DNA of 64,000 bases from Botryosphaeria dothidea (taxonomy: Eukaryota > Ascomycota > Dothideomycetes > Botryosphaeriales > Botryosphaeriaceae), in the NCBI GenBank assembly GCA_011503125.2, contig WWBZ02000022.1, forward strand, positions 2,914,001 through 2,978,000, written 5' to 3'. The notes beneath the pieces were generated by a model that had not been told where the DNA came from, made no database searches, and saw only the letters and a list, made by a program, of their open reading frames with translations. The translations under genes were made by a program, and so were the position numbers. How positions within the stretch are numbered: the first letter of the stretch is position 1; every line of letters begins with the position of its first letter. This document shows positions 59,001 through 64,000 of the stretch, piece by piece.

Positions 59001-61471
59001 ATCGCATCGCCAAGGCTTTGACGGCTGAGATGGAGCTTGATCAGAGGGAGTTTGAGCAAGGTCCAGAGGCTCCAGGCTACCTCATCAAGATGGGTATCCT
59101 AGATTTCTTGAACAGCTGCTTAGAGGCCATTCCGAATCGCCCAACGGTTGCGCACCTTTTGCTCGGGTTTAGTTGCGGAGTGAGCACACTCGATATTTCC
59201 GACAATGGTCTGTTTGCCGCTGGTCACTCTTTGTTCCACTCGATCCTCCGTCTTGCTGTCGAATATCCGGAGATGATCGATGCGTCTTTCACCCCTTGGT
59301 CGAGCGAAATTAAGCAAAAGTGCATCAATATCTTGATGAAGCTCTGGAGGTCATCTCTTTCATCGGCATTTGTCATGGCTGAGCTTCGATCAAGTGACTA
59401 TTTCCACAACCAGATGCTTCGGCAACATCTGGTGGATAACAGCACACAGTTTGCGGCCAGAAATATCACCGATCCAGACTTCATCTTCAATCCCTCAGCC
59501 CTTGCACTTGAGAAATTTCTTCAGCAGAGAACAGCGTTTTTCGAGTATACTGCTAGAGAACTGCGACTAGTTGGAGGTTTGCCTACCCTTCGAGCCAGGA
59601 TGCAGACTACTCTGCTTGGTGTTACTGTTCTGCCTGATGGTGAAGAAATGCCGAACCCCAGTGTCTTCGACCTATTTGACTTCATGGAGCTTGAAGTTAT
59701 GGACGACTACGAACTCCCAGGACTACCACTACTAGGCACCATGGACTTCAGCGCGTGCCTCTCACAAAAGGGGCCAGCTGGTCGCAAGTACGACATTCGA
59801 CACGTGGAGGAGTTAGTCACTCTCAGGTCGAATGAACTACGAAAGACTGGCAGAATCCTCTCACCTGTTGAAGAGCAGCAAATGCAGGCAGATGCACAGC
59901 TTGTCTTGGGTTATCTCATCGGTGTTAATCAGCGCAAAGATATTGCGCTCGCAAAGAGTGAAGTCTTGAAGGCATGGACCCAGCTCATGATGGTCCTGCT
60001 GGAAAAGGGTGAATTTGACGACAGCACGAAGACCTCGTTCATCCTGCAAGCTCTTCAGGTGATCCTCCCCAAGCTTGAAAAAGCGTACGCCGAGAATGTC
60101 ACCACAGCAATCGATCTGGCCGACCTCGCGCGAAGACTATTAACGAACGTCAACTTCAAATCAAAAACGATTGAAGAGAAGGGTCGAACTAGTGACCTCG
60201 CCAAGGACAGGTTATTACAGCTTTTCCGTGTGTCACTGAGCGGCATCTATTGTTTGGTGTCAACAGCAGAGCTGCGCGAGATCTGTTACCAGATTTGTTA
60301 CCGTTATCTCCGTGGTACGGCCAAGGACACAGGCAAGCCTGCTGCGACAAATGGTGGTCTTGGGCGCTCTTTTAGTGGAACTCTCAACGCGTCGGCTCTG
60401 GTCAAGAGTTCGCCTCAGCCTTCGGCCTTGACCTCTCAGACCATGCGCACCGTCAAGTCGGCTGGAAGCAAGATGGTCGATGTAGTATGTGACGACTCGT
60501 ACGCCGGGCAAGGCACCTGCAGGATATCGGCGCTCCTCTTCCTCGACGCGCTTGTCTCCCTGAGCGCCCGTGAGGATGAAAGATACATTATCGACTCTCT
60601 CGTGCGACTTAACTTCATTGACGTGCTAGTAGACAGCATCAAAGTCATCCCCACAGAGCTACGCAACACTAATGCAGCTGGTAGGAAGCTTCTGATCTCC
60701 ACTTCATGAATTTCTCCTAACACTGGCACAGATGTTCCTATTCTTCTTTCCTTCATCGACGCCTACCTCGCGCTGCTCCTCCGCATCTCCCAGACTAGAC
60801 TCGGCGCCGCACAAGTCCTCAATGCGGGTCTCTTCAGCTCAGTCCGCGAATCCCAAATTTTCTCAACAGATCCGGACTTCGGCTTTGGTACGACAAGATC
60901 AACTTTTTCAGCAATCCAATTTCTCCCCCTTCATCAACAATTGCAACAACGCCTTCAACAGCAACGTCGTCTTCGCAACAAAGACAACGACCCCCAGCAA
61001 CCTTTACCATGGGAATCAACTCCACATGATCATGAGCACAGCACGGCTAACACACCGGACCTTCGTCCCGCGAAAAACACAGAAATGGACAACCCGCAGG
61101 CCCTCCGCAAGTTCTTCGACCTCATGCTTAGCGTCCTTCGCGTCATCAATTCGGTCGTCATCGTCCGCGGGCCCCAGAACGAACAGTGTCGCCAGCAGGC
61201 AAGAGATTTTATCGCCGATAACAGAGCGAGCGTCGTGTCCGTATTCAAGCGCGCAGCCAGGATGGGTGGACCTGGCGAGCAGGCAACCGGTGCCGAGCTG
61301 GAGGAGTTGGTAGACAATTTGTGTCTTTTGATCACAGCGACGGACTTTTTGGAGGTGAGTCAACTATGAAATTGATCCAGTGGGTAAGGAGTGAGCTTAC
61401 TGATCTTGGAATTTCCATAGTATGAGGAGAGAGAGCTGAGCAAGCCGGCTCTGCTGGCGTCGTTCTCGTGA
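56063..61471 (+). CDS. NUP192: Nucleoporin Nup192 (Nup205 family), inner ring of the nuclear pore
   Basis: Exons 56063-56246, 56292-60680, 60732-61354 and 61421-61471 give 1,748 residues. It is a large alpha-helical scaffold protein of the pore inner ring, partner of Nic96 and Nup53 in other fungi. Recognised by YLDLDEIEAAKLCLAAQDD near residue 95, the long helical solenoid, and the C-terminal block LNAGLFSSVRESQIFSTDPD ... LRKFFDLMLSVLRVINSVVI ... TDFLEYEERELSKPALLASF. Intron 1 is 45 nt with a textbook GCTAAC branch and, unspliced, stays in frame. The stretch 60888-61082 is 195 nt, open and flanked by possible splice sites; I keep it as coding (a 65-residue Gln/His-rich insert), but if it is an intron the protein is 1,683 residues. 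Length fits either way. Confidence 0.93.
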
Positions 61472-62524
61472 ACGCGGCTTTGTTGAGAGTCTCGAGCTCA
61501 ACGGTCGGTTCTTGGGAATGATGGGATTGGCGGGTAGTATTGATATGAAGGAACGTTTGAATCATGAGTGAGTATGGTCATTTATGCAGATGGATGGCAA
61601 GGTGGAGGTGGTGATGTAAAAAAGGTATCATTACGGGATGACCTCAGGCTTAATTAGAGGTCGAGCATTGGAGATCAAAGGTCATGAAAAAGATGTTTTT
61701 GTTCGCTACTGAGTCCCATCCCGTGAAACCTGGAATCTTGCGCTTGTTGCTCTGCAATATCGTATCTGCTCGTCTTGAAATTAGCCGTTTCCCAGCTTTC
61801 GCATAGCTTATCGTAATCCCTCTCAGGCATTCGTTGCGCCTCTTCACCTCCAACCAGTCCCCTATACATCGAAGCTTTGCCCAATTAATGCAGAAAACCC
61901 CTTTCTACCGCAACCGTGAATATTGACTCTGATTATGCAGAAACGAGAGACATTCTTAATAATGTCGTAAAATATCCCCGATAAATCGCTTTGGTTCTTC
62001 AAACTATTTCTCTCAGAGAGGTTGCCATGAAAAATGGATTTTGTTCAGGATGTGTTCGTGACAAATGTGAGCGAGATTGACGAGGTCACGAAGGTCCCGC
62101 ATGGATTCATCTGGTCAAGGGATATTCTGGGCGGAGGAACGAGTTAATTTTGGGGCGTCAAGACGAAGAATACTTTGTGGAATGTAATTAAATCACGTAT
62201 GGTCAACCAGTCTCGTGACCAGTCATAAACTTCGCTATACATTTTCTTAATGACCGTCAGGCGGCACGTTTGAAAATTTAGAGGCTAAGAATGAGTTGTA
62301 GTCATGACGCGGGTGGTTCTTGTCCTGCTGCCCGCGATTTTAACCGGTCATAGCATGGCCGCTGTGGGCCCACAACCCACTTGGCATACCGGCAACGTCT
62401 TTCCGCGCCTTTGCGTGCCCCGCAGCGACCATCACGTACATTTAAGGCCATCTTCGTCCGCTTTCGATCGAGAAATCTCCAAACCTTTCTCCTCTCTCAA
62501 ATCACCGGAATTCATTAAGTGAGA
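61472..62524. other. Intergenic region
   Basis: About 1.05 kb, A/T-richer than the genes, between NUP192 (3' end) and the oxidoreductase (5' end). It holds NUP192's 3' flank and the next promoter; a TATA-like TTTAAGG lies near 62440-62446, about 80 bp before the ATG. No gene or RNA recognised. Confidence 0.4.
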
Positions 62525-63890
62525 ATGTCTGTCGGCGTAGCTATCATCGGAAGCGGTAAAGTTCACCAGTGTAACTCTGAAGTCGCACCACTGACATCAT
62601 TATCTTTATCAGGCGTCTTCGTCCGCGAAAAGCATCTTGTGGGTTACCGATCCCGAATGATTACACGTAGCTACGCCTGCTAATTCTACCAGCCTGCTGT
62701 TCAAGACGCGCCCTCCTTGACCCTGAAGGCGCTCTATTCCCGATCGCTGAAAACAGTTCAAGAACTCGGCTCCGATCTCTCTGGTGTTGATCTGTACAGC
62801 GAAGATGCCGGCGAGGGCAAGGCATTCTCCGACCTCCTGGCCCGCTCCGATATCAAGGGTGTAATTATCGCGTACGATTCTCTCAACCTGTTCACAAGAC
62901 CACAGACTAACGATCTCTGCCCCGAAGGCTTCCGATTACCGCTCAACCAGCTTACATCAAGGCCGCCTTGTGTGCCGGCAAGCACGTCCTCTCTGAGAAG
63001 CCCATCGCCAAGGACGTCGCTGAGGCACGCGAGCTGCTCTCCTGGTACAACCAGAACGTCGACAAGAGCAAAGTCACGTGGGGTGTAGCTGAGAACTTCC
63101 GCTTCTTCGAGTCCTACCAGTGGGGCGGCGCGAAGGTGCAAGAGCTGGGCAAAGTGCTGAGCTTCAGCACGAGGATGCACACGCTGGTCAAGGAGGACAA
63201 CAAGTACTACGGTATGGAGAACCATTTCTGATATCCCCAGACAAGCAATGTTCTGCTGACACTTCGGAACAGCTACTTCCTGGCGCAAGCAGCCCACGCA
63301 CCAAGGCGGCTTCCTCCTGGACGGCGGCGTGCACTTTATCGCCGCGACGCGCCTCCTGCTTGGGCCATCCGTCCACGCTACGTCCGTCTCCGCCTTCACC
63401 GCGCAGCACTTGCCATACCTCCCGCCTGTTGACACTGTCGATGCGGTGTGGAAGCTAAGCAACGGCGCCTCGGGGACTTTTTCGAACACTTTCGCCTCGC
63501 CCGTTGGCACCAGCGAGTACCGCGTCGTCTGCGAGCGCGGCACCGTGACGACCGGGTTCGGGTCGGGGCCGATGTCCCCCGCTTACGTCTCGGTTAAGCG
63601 GGCGGGCGTGGATGATGAGGAAAGGAAAGATTTCCCCGAGGCAGGCTTCGGTGTGAAACCCGAGGTCACGGCCTGGGGCGAGAAGTTGGAGAAGGGCGGG
63701 TTTGACGAGAGACAAGCTCCCGAGCAGGCTCTGAAGGACCTGGAGATTGTAAGTTCTAGGCCCGAAGCTACTCCTTTCGCGGGGTGAAATCTCAGATCAG
63801 AAACGACATGCTGACGCGTTTCGACCACAGCTGGAGGCTATGCTGAAGAGTGGAGAGCAAGGAGGGGTCCCGGTACCGCTCCAGGGCTAG
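62525..63890 (+). CDS. Gfo/Idh/MocA-family NAD(P)-dependent oxidoreductase
   Basis: Six exons (62525-62555, 62613-62638, 62693-62871, 62928-63211, 63273-63748, 63831-63890) give 351 residues in phase. The N-terminal Rossmann domain starts VGVAIIGSGVFVREKHLPAV; the family's EKP motif appears as VLSEKPIAKDVAEA, with the Lys that contacts cofactor and substrate. The C-terminal beta-sheet domain has FLLDGGVHFIAATRLLLG, with the GxHxxD-type Asp/His pair region partly preserved (GGVHF). Members oxidise or reduce sugars, inositols or dihydrodiols; the substrate here is unknown. The first two exons are only 31 and 26 nt and split the glycine-rich cofactor loop, so automatic gene finders may miss the true N-terminus. 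The acceptor of intron 3 is AAG rather than CAG/TAG. Confidence 0.87.
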
Positions 63891-64000
63891 CAAGACTTAG
63901 AGAAAGGATAGACGGTACGCTACAGTGGCCGGCACTACATTGACATGTCGAATACCGTCTGATCGGCGCGTGCGTTGTAACACCTTGAGTCATATATATT

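Overview
The window is nuclear DNA of a filamentous ascomycete (Pezizomycotina; probably a dothideomycete, though class cannot be fixed from the sequence alone). The evidence is genes split by short GT-AG introns of about 45-100 nt with CTAAC/CTGAC-like branch sites, two single-copy eukaryotic core genes (TEL1/ATM kinase and nucleoporin NUP192), ERG3 of ergosterol synthesis, and families typical of filamentous fungi: SAT4-type seven-helix 'rhodopsin' proteins, a HET-type protein, a Dal5-type transporter, a fucose-lectin-like protein and a GPI-anchored GH76 enzyme. I built exon models by hand from splice sites and checked that reading phase was kept across every junction. They are predictions without transcript support.

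Layout. 1-1.35 kb: a seven-helix DUF7703-type membrane protein (-). 1.35-8.5 kb: a gene-poor stretch holding two decayed minus-strand genes, a hexose-transporter-like MFS pseudogene (about 4.19-5.57 kb) and, 5' of it, a secreted-protein pseudogene (5.58-6.57 kb). 8.5-14 kb: a cytochrome P450 (+), a SAT4-type membrane protein (-) and a short-chain dehydrogenase (+). 15.5-20.4 kb: one very long, disordered, probably N-myristoylated protein. 21.3-24.6 kb: ERG3 (+) and a second SAT4-type protein (-). 27-40.4 kb: a luciferase-domain (DUF5519) protein, GH76 mannosidase, GT32 mannosyltransferase, membrane-anchored lectin-like protein, a HET-type protein lacking most of its HET core, and a TPP-dependent acetolactate-synthase-like enzyme. 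41.2-45.5 kb: a third SAT4-type protein (-) and a Dal5-type MFS transporter (+) with a GC-AG intron. 46.4-61.5 kb: TEL1 (-) and NUP192 (+), divergently transcribed from a 366-bp spacer. 62.5-63.9 kb: a Gfo/Idh/MocA oxidoreductase (+).

How the genes relate. Most are unrelated housekeeping or accessory genes. P450, SDR and a membrane protein adjoin one another, but no polyketide, peptide or terpene backbone enzyme is present, so a metabolite cluster is unproven. GH76 and GT32 enzymes both act on mannose-containing cell-surface glycans or lipids. I found no transposon with intact coding sequence, no rRNA, no convincing tRNA and no CRISPR. I saw no clear new multi-gene system. The points most worth a second look are the two in-frame myristoylation-type starts of the 1,632-residue protein, a Gln/His-rich open insert in NUP192, the decayed transporter/secreted-protein pair and the core-deleted HET gene.
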